DNA of 64,000 nt. Source: Schizophyllum amplum (taxonomy: Eukaryota > Basidiomycota > Agaricomycetes > Agaricales > Schizophyllaceae). The notes below the pieces were generated by a model that saw nothing but the letters and a program-made list of their open reading frames with translations, was not told the origin of the DNA and ran no database searches. A program made the position numbers and the translations under genes. The first letter of the stretch is position 1; every line of letters begins with the position of its first letter. The stretch is taken from contig VDMD01000002.1 of assembly GCA_007026445.1 (NCBI GenBank), forward strand, positions 186,001-250,000, in the 5' to 3' direction. Shown in pieces: positions 33,338 through 43,882 of the stretch.

Positions 33338-34283
33338 TCATGCTTGAAGCTGCTTTGTAGGTATCGTAGTTGTGCCGTTCCTCCGCGAACTTGGAGGATT
33401 GCGTGCACCATTAATGCACATTGTTCGTCCTGTCCGGCGCTTGTATTCTCTGAGTTGATGCGTGTCTTCACTCTGCATTGTAGTCAGCAGCCGGTTCGCA
33501 TACGATATCAATGGACGCACATCAAAAGGCGTGAACATGCCTGGCGGAGCTTTGCATAGAAAAGCATTGGCAGGCAAATTGTCCAAGTGAATGCTGGAAC
33601 CGTCGCGAAGCACGATGTCGTTTTCATGTATCTGGACGGGGCCGTGGCGGAATGATTCGTGTATGTATTGGCGGGCCCTCTCGAACTTGGCGTCCTGTCA
33701 ATCAATAAGCATGTCTGCGCTTCGGCGGAAGGAGAATATATGCTACGTTCGCTGCTCGTGTCGCCGTGTCCATCTGGGGAGGATGTTAGCGGCATGCGTC
33801 AGTCGGGTGATCGAATGTACCACTTACCGGTCTGTATCTTGGTTCGCGCCCAAGGTCTCGTCCCAAGCACGACCAAACCTCCCGACCTTCATACATCAGC
33901 TTGTACGCGCCGTCCCTGTCGAGCTCGGCGATGTAGACCATTGGATCCCCTTTTCCGTTCCATGCTTGCTCTCGCTTGTCGCAACAGTCAATGAGCTTGA
34001 ATCCGATCATGTTTGGGCGAGGGAGCGAAGTGCCATCGCGGTACTGCAGGCGAAGCTCGTCGGTGTCCCAGCACTGCTTGCAATGCAGGAGAACAATGTG
34101 CTTTGTGATGTATGTGCGTGACATGACTTCCTTCGGCCGTCTCAAGTAATCCTCCTGGGCAGAAGTTGAGACGAAAGTCAGATTATACTGGATGAGAATG
34201 GTACGAGATTCAACAGGAACGGGCGGACTGACGGGATTTTTTGAGGTCTTGGTCGACTTGCTACTAGAGACCACTTTAGGCAT
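33338..34283 (-). CDS. Uncharacterised protein K1, paralog of the gene at 37145
   Basis: The function is unknown. The start at 34283 gives MPKVVSSSKSTKTSKNP, a basic Ser/Lys-rich leader, then an intron and EDYLRRPKEVMSRTYITKHI. The core HIVLLHC...W..DE.RLQYRDGTSLPRPNMIGFKLIDCC is shared nearly unchanged with the downstream paralog. Then come GDPMVYIAEL and GREVWSC. In-phase introns follow: one after EPRYRP, one yielding DAKFERARQYIHESF, and a third where FD joins SEDTHQLREYKRRTGRTM. A C-terminal extension (NPPSSRRNGTTTIPTKQLQA) is absent in the paralog. About 230 residues, no signal peptide or membrane segment. Confidence 0.62.
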
Positions 34284-35010
34284 GGCTTCGAACGCTTAGC
34301 GTCAGATAGCGTATAGATAAAGTTGCAGTGGCGGGGGAATACGGGAAGATGGTGGTTCGCGTCAGGTTCGCGTTGTGTTTAACGGCGTACGCCGCGTACG
34401 CTACGGCACGGATCCCGGTCCGGTTGCGTCGGAGCCGTAGTCACGCGGATGGTTGAACTCTTTGTCACTGTCGCATCAATGCGGCGGTGGCGAAAACTGG
34501 GCCAAAGCCCCATTTATGCCAAAGAATTCCCGTGGACCGAAGGCAGTCAAGCAGGGCACAGACTGCCGACTGTCCCCTTCTTCCGCGGCTAGGTCGTCGA
34601 TTGATGTGAGTGGTGGCAGGCTGGCAACTTACGATCGGAAAACGATGGCGGCAAAGGCAGCGAAGCCTCAAGATGCGTTCAAACTATATAGATTGGTAAT
34701 GAGACTCGCCCTCCCGCTATATATATATGTCTATCAAGAAGTGGACCACTGACGGACGACAGGACGGTGGATAGCGCGACGATCATGATGAGATCCCTTC
34801 TCCGAGTAGAGACCTTCAAAAATCGAGGCCTTTATGACCTTTGAAGCTCCGGCGGCAGGATCAAAGGCATGCGAGGCGCGCGTCCGCCTTGACGACGAAC
34901 GGTTCGCGACTTCCAGTTATAATTGGCATCGTTCAGTGCCCAAAAAACTTCGGGACGATGATGCGCATAAGGGGAAGGTCGCGGCGTAAGAGGACGCTGT
35001 CGGGACAGCA
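34284..35010. other. Intergenic region without a clear gene
   Basis: This holds the K1 promoter and the 3' side of the gene at 35011. Short frames only. Confidence 0.4.
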
Positions 35011-36177
35011 TCACGCATCATGAGCTTGATATGAGGGCAAGTACTCGGTACGACGTACATCGATGACAGGCAACCGGTACCCTGCTGATGCTGGGACCGT
35101 GGGCTCTCTCAATGGGGTGGGATCAAAGTACGGAATGACTTGCGCGCCGGTCTGCGCGTAAAGGTCAGTCAAGCCTTGCGCTAGGCTTCTGCGGCAATGC
35201 TCGAAGACAGCCTGGTAGTAATCTGGCATCTCTTGCTCCTGCAGAAAATCAGAGGAGGAACAACATATAAAGGTATAACACACCGGATGGATGCCACTAG
35301 ACCTATAGTCGCTCTCTTCAGAGTGAATAGACCATAGGATCTGATCGGTGTCTCGAAGAGAGACACGATACACCACTGCTGCACTCAGATTGAACAAGAC
35401 GAAGAATGGGTGGTCGGGTGTAAGTTGGAAACCTCCAAAAGGTTGGCATATCTCTCGATAAGCAGGGGCCTCCACGATGAACTTTTTGGTATCAGCGTAG
35501 CTCAGCGGAAGACCCTGCGCATCGCCAAAATACATCATATGACTGTTGCTGTCGAATGCCACACGAACAAGGCGGACTTCCGGCGTGATCATGGTAGTCT
35601 CGATCAGAGTGGCATCCTGTAGGAGGGTATTGACTGAATAACGCGTGCGCCACTCATGAGCCTGGTAAGCAACGCACATTGAGGAAGTGGCCCCGGTGCT
35701 GAAATGGCCAAATCGATTGGATACGCGTCTTATCGAAATCCATGACGAGTTGAGACTTTTGGGAAGAGGTGGTCGTCGTGAACAGGGAACACGACCGAAT
35801 CCAGTAACCATTGAACCGTTTAAGTAGGTAAGATGCTGTGACATCAACGCGTCTCGGCGGCACGTCGGGTCGGCTGATTCCGCATCGCCGGCGTTGATTA
35901 CTTGTTTTATGACCATGATCATTGTGACCACTCGAGATAATTTGTGACTCAGTTCTTCGCGCTCGAGATCATACAAGGACTCTGCGGCAGCTTGGCAGTA
36001 TGACGCATTTTCGACGTTTGCTTCAAAGCTCATGTTTGCACCCGGCTCGCCCTCAGCAGTCTCTCCCCGCAGGGCTTCACTAGAGCCTTCCTCAGTGCGA
36101 TCCCGGCGGACTTCCATCGATGCCACAACAATGGACCCTGTGGCCACGAAATGATCACGTTCGGCTACTTGGTTCAT
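35011..36177 (-). CDS. Uncharacterised multi-exon protein L
   Basis: No family was recognised. The first ATG in the long frame is at 36177 (MNQVAERDHFVATGSIVVAS). The long open frame likely contains introns that do not break it, so the read-through product is probably wrong in the middle. A better 3' model has an exon with KSQLVMDFDKTRIQSIWPFQ spliced at HFLN (GTGCGT donor, about 35683) to DATLIETTMITPEVRLVRVA. The last intron is about 35224-35285, where SSGIHP joins EQEMPDYYQAVFEHCRRSLA. The stop is at 35011. The N-terminal half is acidic and helical. It lies between the two K paralogs, on the same strand. Confidence 0.48.
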   Translation of the reverse strand: MNQVAERDHFVATGSIVVASMEVRRDRTEEGSSEALRGETAEGEPGANMSFEANVENASYCQAAAESLYDLEREELSHKLSRVVTMIMVIKQVINAGDAESADPTCRRDALMSQHLTYLNGSMVTGFGRVPCSRRPPLPKSLNSSWISIRRVSNRFGHFSTGATSSMCVAYQAHEWRTRYSVNTLLQDATLIETTMITPEVRLVRVAFDSNSHMMYFGDAQGLPLSYADTKKFIVEAPAYREICQPFGGFQLTPDHPFFVLFNLSAAVVYRVSLRDTDQILWSIHSEESDYRSSGIHPVCYTFICCSSSDFLQEQEMPDYYQAVFEHCRRSLAQGLTDLYAQTGAQVIPYFDPTPLREPTVPASAGYRLPVIDVRRTEYLPSYQAHDA

Positions 36178-36354
36178 AGCTGTGACCACAGGGCTTCTAT
36201 TTGATCTGATCACGACATCGCACAAACAGCGCCATTGTCTTTATGGCTTCTCAAAATGACACTCCCCCGTTCTTTGTGCGTAGCAGCTATATAACCCGAC
36301 AACGTCTCTCGGGATGTCCAAACCCTCCCAGACGTTCAGGAAGACTATCTCACG

Positions 36355-36846
36355 ATGATACCAGCTGGAACCGGACGTCGCCATAGACCAGCTGGCTTGG
36401 CCAATGCCGCAGGTAGTATGTCGTTCATGGGCGCGGCCCCGCACAGGAATGGCGTACTCGAGGTTGGCTTCTGTCAGATCCCAGGTCTGCCACAGATCAA
36501 CGCCTTCACTGCGGAGTTTATCACGCACCGCTACGGTCACACCGCCGTTCTATTCCATCCGAATGGCATCGCCGTGCAACCAAACGGCGCTGTCAACCAG
36601 CAAGTCTTCTACATGAACAATCTCCTCAACGTCCCGCCACTCAACATATTTCGCATCGAGTACGTCGATAACCAAGGCAACTGGGTCCCCGTGCCACTTC
36701 ATCCCATGTTCCCGGCCATATACATTCTGGTGCATCATCGAGCCCATCGCATCGTCATCTCGGGTGTGATTTGGGAGATTTGGCTCCCCCAGATGCAACA
36801 GTCTAGGCAGGCAATTGGCCCTGGTGCACACAACCTGCTACTGTAG
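36355..36846 (+). CDS. Uncharacterised single-exon protein M (163 residues)
   Basis: The open frame from ATG 36355 to TAG 36846 begins MIPAGTGRRHRPAGLANAAG and has strong C/G-ending codon preference, unlike the antisense frames. A hydrophobic central part (FTAEFITHRYGHTAVLFHPN; VPLHPMFPAIYILVHHRAHR) might form a beta-rich fold. An internal Met (MSFMGAAP, residue ~25) is an alternative start. It is divergently transcribed from gene L with under 180 bases between start codons. No function is assigned. Confidence 0.5.
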   Translation: MIPAGTGRRHRPAGLANAAGSMSFMGAAPHRNGVLEVGFCQIPGLPQINAFTAEFITHRYGHTAVLFHPNGIAVQPNGAVNQQVFYMNNLLNVPPLNIFRIEYVDNQGNWVPVPLHPMFPAIYILVHHRAHRIVISGVIWEIWLPQMQQSRQAIGPGAHNLLL

Positions 36847-37144
36847 TCAATGTACGTCCTCCGATTTACTCTCTGGCTCTCGATGACATTTCCTTAGAAT
36901 CGTACTTTTACGGTCAAGCATCGAGACGGGTTTGGCCGCGCGCGAGAGCTCCAACATATCTATCTGGCCCCCATCATTCCTCTCGCGTCGCTCTCGCCCT
37001 CTCGCAGGAGCAAAGCATAGAATATGAATCACTACTTTTACATTATCTAGTCCGTATGATGCCTTTTGCATCAACTGCTCGATGGCGTACGCCGTGGTCA
37101 TGGTTGCGTAGCACCCCTTGAGGCTCGCGTGCGGAGTCGTGCGC

Positions 37145-38025
37145 TTACATGCGCATGGTTCGCCCAGTACGGCGTTTAGATTCCCTGAGCCGATGTGCGT
37201 TTTCAGTCTGTTTTTTTCGTGAGATATGAGAACAACAAAAGGAGAGGCCGTACACGTACATCGACAGACCAGAAGAGCCCTTCCGGGACGGAACGGCCGC
37301 AATTGTGAACGTCCATGAAGAGCTTGTCTCCTTTACGCAACAGCACGTCGTCCTCGTGTATCTCCATTTTGACCGGCTTCAAGAGAACAGTCTCCATGTA
37401 GTGCATGAGCTTCTTCCATCCCTCGCCATTCTGCTCCTCCTACAATCTTCTCAGTAAATTGCCGTGATCAACAAGTCGTACACGACGTACCCATTGTGCT
37501 TGAGCTTCTTCAAGGGTCTGGCCGCCGCGTCAGTGCTTGAGCAGGGCATGGGAGTAGCATTCGTGCTCACCATTGCACGAGGTTCCTCGCCAAGAGGGCG
37601 AGCCTCGCAAGACCATACTTCACGTCCATTGTACGTGAGTGAGTACGCCTCGGTCTTGCCGAGCTCAGCGGTGTACACCATGGGCTCGCCCATGCCGTTC
37701 CACCCTTGCTCCCGGCGACGGCAACAATCGATGAGCTTGAAGCCAATCATGTTAGGGCGTGGAAGAGAAGTCCCGTCGCGATATTGAAGGCGAATCTCGT
37801 CCGCGTTCCAAGTGCCTTCGCAGTGGAGAAGAACGATATGTTTGCCGATGAAGGTACGCGACATGACTTTGGGCTTCATAAGATGGTCATTCTGAGGCAA
37901 AACCATCTTCAGTCAACGTTGCAGCGCGAGCGAGATCGTACGCCACTCACCACGACGCCCTTGGGATTCCTCGAGGTCCTCTTCGACGAGGTAGCCGAGA
38001 TCTTGGTGGATGCAGCTTTAGGCAT
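37145..38025 (-). CDS. Uncharacterised protein K2, paralog of the gene at 33338
   Basis: The start at 38025 gives MPKAASTKISATSSKRTSRN, basic like K1. An intron after KGVV (donor GTGAGT) joins NDHLMKPKVMSRTFIGKHIV. The core DE(I)RLQYRDGTSLPRPNMIG and FKLIDCCRRREQGWNGMGEP matches K1. The next exon, EEQNGEGWKKLMHYMETVLL then HEDDVLLRKGDKLFMDVHNC, aligns with K1 exon 3. After FWSVD an intron (GTACGT donor) joins TENAHRLRESKRRTGRTMRM and a stop at 37145. Conservation of both exon order and intron phase between the copies supports real genes. About 220 residues, predicted soluble, possibly nuclear from its basic leader (inference). Confidence 0.62.
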
Positions 38026-38429
38026 TATCAAGAATGAGATATAGAGTCTCGTGTGATGAGGGGCGATGGAGAGCAGGAAATTGATTGCGGGAAGGTGGCG
38101 GTCGTGGCCAAGTTCTTTGTTTACGTTAGTTGAGCGCGCGCTTCGTTGATGACTGTGGCGGACCGGGTTGGACCGGGCCGCGTCGGTACCGCAGTCACGT
38201 GACCGCATTTCTCAAATTGACTTCGAGTCTCCTCTGCAGTGGTTTGCCTCTGCTCGAATAAGGCCTCGCTATTGCATCTATACATTGCAAGTTCTATAAG
38301 GTACATATGTACTGTAGAGAAATGCAGTGATCACGTATGCGAGGGACTCAATGTCTATTGTATTGGCTGGCCAGCCGGGCTTGTAAGTGCTAGCGAATTC
38401 GAATTTGGTCCGCCATATGGTCAGTACAG

Positions 38430-38590
38430 CGTCCTGATGGCTTCATTGAGCGCACTTCAACAGACAAGAACATCATCGAACGAGCTTGATACAAGAAGGC
38501 GCTCGAGGGCAGATTATCGACTCCTATACCATTGCCGCTGCGTAGCAAGGAAAAAGGTTCCACGGGGCGATTCAGCCCCGACCTCGCCAA
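38430..38590 (-). pseudogene. Relic of a third copy of the K1/K2 family
   Basis: On the minus strand this fragment encodes GVDNLPSSAFLYQARSMMFL and VEVR, matching the K1 segment HLDNLPANAFLCKAPPGMF and DVR with the same spacing. The upstream residues (RPVEPFSLLRSGNG) fit K1 (GPVQIHENDIVLRDGS) with a short deletion. No start codon, core domain or C-terminus is present nearby. It reads as one orphan exon between K2 and TAF4. Confidence 0.5.
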
Positions 38591-38675
38591 AGAAATCCCC
38601 CTTTCTCATTCTCCAAATGCATCAGCACATACATCAATGCGACGTGCGCAGCGTGCGCAAGATAGACACACGTAT

Positions 38676-40184
38676 CTACGTCCACCCCCGCGCAGAGCCC
38701 CGGCCACCACCGTGTCCTCTCTCCTTCGCGATCACAAACATTGCGTCCTTCATCTTTACCAGCGTCCGCGTATCCACGGGCTCTTGCGGCTGCGCCGCTG
38801 GCGCCGGTGTCATCGACTCTGGCTTCTTCGACGTGAATGGCCGCGTCGCCCACCCCCCACCGGGTGTCGCCACCGGACTCGGCGCAGATGCCGTTGCCGG
38901 CGGACTGGGCGCCGCCGCCGCCGCCGCCGCTGCAGCCGCCGCCTTCGCCTTCGCCGGCCCCGCCCCTGCATTCGCCGCGTTCATCCACGCATACTTGCCC
39001 CCGACGCCCGCAGCCATGTTCGCCGCCGCGTTCGACATCTTCTTCCCCACGTCCGCGGGCATGTTCCGCGCGGAGACGGTGTCCTTCTTGCGTTTCTTGC
39101 GCGCGCCGCCATCCTCCCAGTCCAGGTCGGCGTCCGCGGATGCGCCTGATTGTGCGGCGAGGACGGCAGCCTGGGCGCTCGCGGCATCAAGGCGCTCCTT
39201 CCGCTCTTTGCGGATGCGCAGCTCCTCCTCGCGCTCGACGCGCTCGAGCGCGCGGAGCTGGTGCCCGATGTCGCGACGGATGAGCATGGACCACATGGGG
39301 ACCTTGCTGTCCTCGTCAGCGCCCTCGTAGAAGGACGGCGCGCGGTCGAACTGCGAGTTGCTGCGGTGACGGGCGGCGGAGATCATGTCGGCGATGAGGT
39401 CCTGCAGGCGCGCGCGGAGGGCGAGGGCCATGTAGTTCACGCTGTCTTCGGGAATGCGGGTGACCTTGTGCTGTTTCGCGTGCTCGGTCATGGTTTGGGA
39501 CAGGTAATGGGTGTTGAAGGAGGGCTTGATGGGCTGCTTGCGCGACTGGTCCGCGTACATGCGGTAGCTTGAGTGCGGCGACGAGGTCCGTTGTAGTGAT
39601 TCCTCTTCTGCCTGTATACAGATGAGGATAGATCAAGATATAGAGCACGCCACGCACCCTCAAGTCAACTCCTGCGCTCCCGAGCGCGTCATTGAGGGTC
39701 GCGACATCTGTAGTGTCTACCCCGCTTTGGGCTGCTGGTGCTTGTGCCGCCGGTGCTGGCTGCCTCTGCGGCACGAGCGTTGTCGCCTGTACGGTGGGCT
39801 GCTGGGCATGCTGAGCATGAGGCGCGTAGTACGTGTATTGATATGGATAGAAATGCGCGGGTCTGCGCGACTGTCAGCCGCAGCGACCCGGCCTGAGCGA
39901 ACGATTTACGTCGGCGTGTGCGTCTGTGGCACCTGGGGGGTATGTGTTGGTGTTGCTTGCGCCGTCTGCGGTTGCTGGATTGGCTGAACAGCCTGAGCTT
40001 GCTGGGTTTGCGCTTGCAGTGCTGGGTCAATCGGGATTGCTTCTGAGATCCTGATGAGCAGTGGCAATGGGGAGATCGCGAGCAACGCACGAGTCTGACT
40101 CCATTGCTGGTACTGTGGCGCGGGAGTGGCGGTTGTCAACAGTGGTTGTGGCGTGTCCGCCGATTCAGTCTTCACGTTGTTCAT
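38676..40184 (-). CDS. TAF4: TFIID subunit TAF4 (C-terminal domain present)
   Basis: TAF4 is a core TFIID subunit that pairs with TAF12 through a histone fold. The start at 40184 gives MNNVKTESADTPQPLLTTAT, then a Gln/Pro/Thr-rich region (QAQTQQAQAVQPIQQPQ). After introns come TLNDALGSAGVDLR and EEESLQRTSSPHSSYRMYAD, then VTRIPEDSVNYMALALRARL and QDLIADMISAARHRSN, the TAF4 homology domain. MLIRRDIGHQLRALERVERE and a Lys/Glu-rich helix follow, with RKKRKKD. A poly-Ala run and the conserved end AMFVIAKERGHGGGRGSARG complete it. About 440 residues, which is short but typical of fungal TAF4. The long plus-strand frame at 38239-39330 is antisense. Confidence 0.85.
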
Positions 40185-40583
40185 ATTCGAAGACGCCGAA
40201 AGTCAAGTTTTCGATCTTGGCCTGGTCGTAGCGACACCAACCTTATGAAGCAAAGATATCTCGATGAAGCAGGGGAAGGAAAAGCGACAACAAATCACAG
40301 CAAGCAGTTTCTCGGATGATGGTAGAAAGCAAGGCGGCGCGTCGCCGCCGATGTTTTCCTAATTCGGATATCATTGTTCTTTGTTCTTCCTCTCAGCACT
40401 AACATTCACTTCGTCCTTGATTTCTTGCTGCCTTGGTATCAAGTAGTCGCATTGCATAATACAGGAAGGTTATACGCCGGCGTCGAGATGATTACGCGTC
40501 CAGCGCGCGCATCGAGCACCTTAAGTATGACATGCCAAGCGTCAAGCTCGCATGCCCACAGCCTAGAATCCCCTCCTCTTGCC
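40185..40583. other. Intergenic region without a clear gene
   Basis: This includes the TAF4 promoter and the 3' side of the small Cys-rich gene. Nothing recognisable. Confidence 0.4.
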
Positions 40584-40933
40584 CTACTTCCCTAGCATGA
40601 CCGCGCTCACTGGCCCCCCACCTCCCTGACCCATTTGCATCTGCGGGTGCTGCCCCGGCTGCTGCTGCTGGCCCTCCCCCTCCTCATCATCCGAGTCGTC
40701 CTCGACGCGTTGCTTACCGCAACACGCGCCTGTCGATCGTTCGTCAGCTATACGACATCCATACCAATGCTCCCCATCCCCGCTACATACATTGCATCCC
40801 ACAGAGCGAGCCGCAGGCTTGGAAGAGGGCTGTATGGCATACGTCGGTCAAAGGCCCTTGTCCATGGCAGAGCAGCGGACGCACACATGAAGAGGCAGCA
40901 GAGGCCGCAACAGGCGCAACAGTCGCCGTCCAT
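40584..40933 (-). CDS. Small Cys-rich protein with acidic/Gln-rich tail
   Basis: The start at 40933 gives MDGDCCACCGLCCLFMCASAAL, seven Cys within ~17 residues in a hydrophobic context. A GTATGC donor after FDR (near 40842) and a GACAG acceptor (near 40729) keep phase and give RACCGKQRVEDDSDDEEGEG. A QQQQPGQ and Gly-rich tail ends SAVMLGK. The predicted protein is about 78 residues. Dense Cys beside hydrophobic residues suggests palmitoylated or membrane-tethered behaviour, as in CYSTM-like small proteins, but family membership is not established. The 113-nt intron is long for this window, so the model is tentative. Confidence 0.48.
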
Positions 40934-41301
40934 CGTCGTTGCTCTTCAGAATTTAGTCGTAAAAGACAGGAAGGGTGTGCAGAGAGCGGACAGCTAGCTC
41001 TGACCGTTCGGCGTGTGGCATAAGATGAGATGCGGTTCTCGCGTGAGCGCTCCCTTTTATCGGGCAGTCATGTATGTGGATGCGGCTGAGATGCTCCCCA
41101 GGGCCATCGCTATCTTGCGCTGTATTGGCTGCCTCGACGACGATCATCGTGCGCACCGCCTCAAGTACACAAGGGCAGTGTAGTGAACGTACCCTGAGTC
41201 CACGCATGTCGCCGATGTCGGCATGAGTCTTTTACGGACCTCGCATTTCCATCGCGGACGATGACATTGGCAAGCGTCGCGATCCAAGAGACAGAGGTGC
41301 A
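40934..41301. other. Intergenic region without a clear gene
   Basis: Separates the Cys-rich gene from the TMEM135-like gene; same orientation. Nothing recognised. Confidence 0.4.
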
Positions 41302-43514
41302 TCAATTTGGGCCAATAAACTGGTAGAGTATCCGCCGTACGAGCCCCGACAGATGCTGAGGGTCGTTCTGGTACGCGCTCTGCATCTCTATCAGTGCTAC
41401 ACTCCGTTCTCCCAGCAACATCACCACTCACCATAACCATCCCCATCCCCGCTGCCGTCAGCTATGCACGCAAGCCCGGTCAGCAACACGCCATAGTCAC
41501 GACCCGATGCAGATAGTGCAAGACTCACCATCACATCCCCCACGCCCCTCGTCTTCGGCGCCCACCCTTTCCCCCGCGCCATCATCCAGGCGCTTTCTAG
41601 CGCCTTCGGGAGGACGTACATCGCAAGCTCGCCCCGTCGCCGCCTCTCTTCCACGAACAGCGCCAGGCCCGTCGCGAACCCCGTCAGCGCGTACGACGCG
41701 CGGCTGACCAACAACTGAATAAGCCACTGCGGGATCGCGCGGCGCAAGAGCGCGTTCTGGGGCAGCCGGGCGAAGGCGGCGTGCATCTGGTGCTTCCAAC
41801 AAAAGATGGCTGAGGTAATGGTCAACGATGCTGGTCAAGCTATTGCCGAAAGCGCAAACTTACACTGATAGATCACCACGAACGCGCCCAAGAAAGCGCT
41901 GCTCCTCAACGTCCCTATGCTCGCGCGCCCCAGCATCCGGCTCGGGTCCTTCATGAACGACTTCCGCTTGAATAGCACCATCGGGATGAAGTGCAGCGCA
42001 GTGTACACGGGCATGATCCACCAGGCGACGTCCACGAAACGGTCCACCGGCACCGCGCGGCAGCTGTTGAGTGCGGGGTGCACGGCCGCGCAGGGCACGT
42101 AGCTGGGTATGTACGGCTCTGGCGCGCCAGGGAACTTGGGAGACGACAGCAGGGTGCGCAGCTCGAGGAGGCTGGCGACGTTCTCTGGGGTTATGTCCTG
42201 AAAGGATCTATGAGCGACTAATGCATATCGGAGGGGAATCTGAAGACGGTCGGGAAGCTCGAATCGTGGTGATGACCTTACCTTGCGCGAGACGATCTTG
42301 TCAATGTCGGCGAACCCGTTGAAGCTCTCCCTCCCCAGGAGCTGGCGATGGATGCGAGGCGCGGCCACGGGTACTTTTGATGCTTGCGAAATCCTAGATG
42401 CGATTAGACAAGGATACAACAACGATGGTATATCACGTACCAGTTGGCATAGCCCATGCCCAGCGCCTCTGGCCGCATAAGCCACGCGTACATGATCTGG
42501 CCGCACCTGTAGCTCGTTAAGTAGCTGCCGAGACAAGTAGAGACGTACCTACGCCAGGGAGAACAGGAGCACCTCGCCATGAGGGACCTTGAACCCTGTC
42601 CGGCTGGCTACAGAGTTGTATGACCCTTGAAGTCCGCGCACGAATAGTTGTTGAGCGATGACATTTCGCCTCTTGCTGTTTTCGCATGTGATGGCTAGTC
42701 CGCCGGCAATCGCGCCTGCCAGAGCGGCGTGCCATCGTCGCGTCTTCTTGCGTACGAGTACCAATTGCGCATGCGCACTGAGCGAGAGTCGGTGTTGCCG
42801 CCGAGCAGCTGGAATAGCTCCTCGGGGAAGCTGGCCGGCCTCGAGTTTGTCCTGCTCGTCGTCGAAGGGCGATGCTTCGAAGGACCGGTACCGCATAGAT
42901 GCGGGATTGATGGCTGGGATGTAGAGGGGGAGTGCATTGAGGAGGAACTTGTACGTCGAGACAAATGTTCCTGCAAGATTCGTTAGTTGGTTCAGATGTT
43001 GGACAGGTGTACACACCGAACATCGCGGCAAACTGGAATGTATCCTTCCCGAACAGAGCTTGGAAGATGACGTTCAATCGCTGGGCCCTGTTCACGCTTT
43101 AGAGCCGCGCGTATACGCTGTATTGATCACGCACCTCGGCTTGACCTTGCGTATCCGCACAAGCGCAAGAGCCGTGTTGATCATGGCGCGTAAGGTAAAG
43201 GCCAGCGCGCCCGAACCTGGCTAGTCAGCGTACTGCTCCACGCACACGACCAAGAACTCACGAAAACCGCCCGCTGCGGCGTGCTTGATGCAGTCCTGCA
43301 GCGTATATAGCTCAACAACAGGCTCCCCCCTGTCTCGCCAGACCATCTTGCGCGCCTCTCGGAGACGCTCTTGGTAGTTGGCGAGCGCGACGAGATTGTC
43401 GAACGACTGGATCGCGCGTCGTGCCGGCGTGAAGCTGAGTGGATCATCGTGTGGTCCCGGCGTGCTCGTCCCGCTCTCTGGAGGATACAAGGGTGTCATG
43501 GCACGGGGATCCAT
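41302..43514 (-). CDS. TMEM135-like multi-pass membrane protein
   Basis: The start at 43514 gives MDPRAMTPLYPPESGTSTPG, a disordered leader. Several introns separate hydrophobic exons: KHAAAGGFR, FAAMFG joined to TFVSTYKFLLNALPLYIP, HAALAGAIAGGLAI, PHGEVLLFSLACGQIMYAWL, and later CAAVHPALNSCRAVPVDRFV with MPVYTALHFIPMVLFKRKSF. Near the end is ASYALTGFATGLALFVEERR. The C-terminus is best explained by an intron starting GTGAGT after GVGDVM, giving SAYQNDPQHLSGLVRRILYQ and a stop at 41302. The layout and the Cys/His-Pro/Cys segment resemble TMEM135 and related Tim17-like proteins, linked in animals to peroxisomes and lipid homeostasis. That assignment is from memory of motifs and is moderate only. 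About 550-580 residues. Confidence 0.62.
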
Positions 43515-43882
43515 GTCATAGAGATGGGCGTAGGACGCAAGGTACTTAGGAATGCGGGGAACCGCAACGGGAGTTTGGGGTAGCGGAGCGGAGAGAAATC
43601 ACGCGCAACTGGACAGATTCCGTTGGGGTTCTCGGTATACTCCGACACAAAGCTTGGGGAGTTTATGGACTTTTAGACGTCTTTTTAATCAGTACGGAGG
43701 CCGGAACTTTGGCGAAGTCGAGGTTCAGGACAAGCTGAGGACGAGAAGGACGCGTTGGTGGCGTGGGAATGAATTCCCCATCATGGACAACAACAATCGC
43801 CGGCGATCAAAATTAAATGATCAGTTCAACTTAGACTCCGCCATCCTCCTCCAACAACCGTTCGACCTCGATCGACCGTAAT
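43515..43882. promoter_or_regulatory. Divergent intergenic region (TMEM135-like / SFM1)
   Basis: Head-to-head start codons at 43514 and 43883 share this spacer. No obvious TATA box. Confidence 0.4.

Noticed and set aside
36241..36540. 99-codon minus-strand frame overlapping gene M
   Set aside because: The plus-strand frame has the stronger codon preference and runs longer; the minus-strand frame looks like its shadow.
38239..39330. 363-codon plus-strand frame opposite TAF4
   Set aside because: It is antisense to conserved TAF4 exons and has no domain of its own; its hydrophobic Ala-rich part mirrors the poly-Ala codons.
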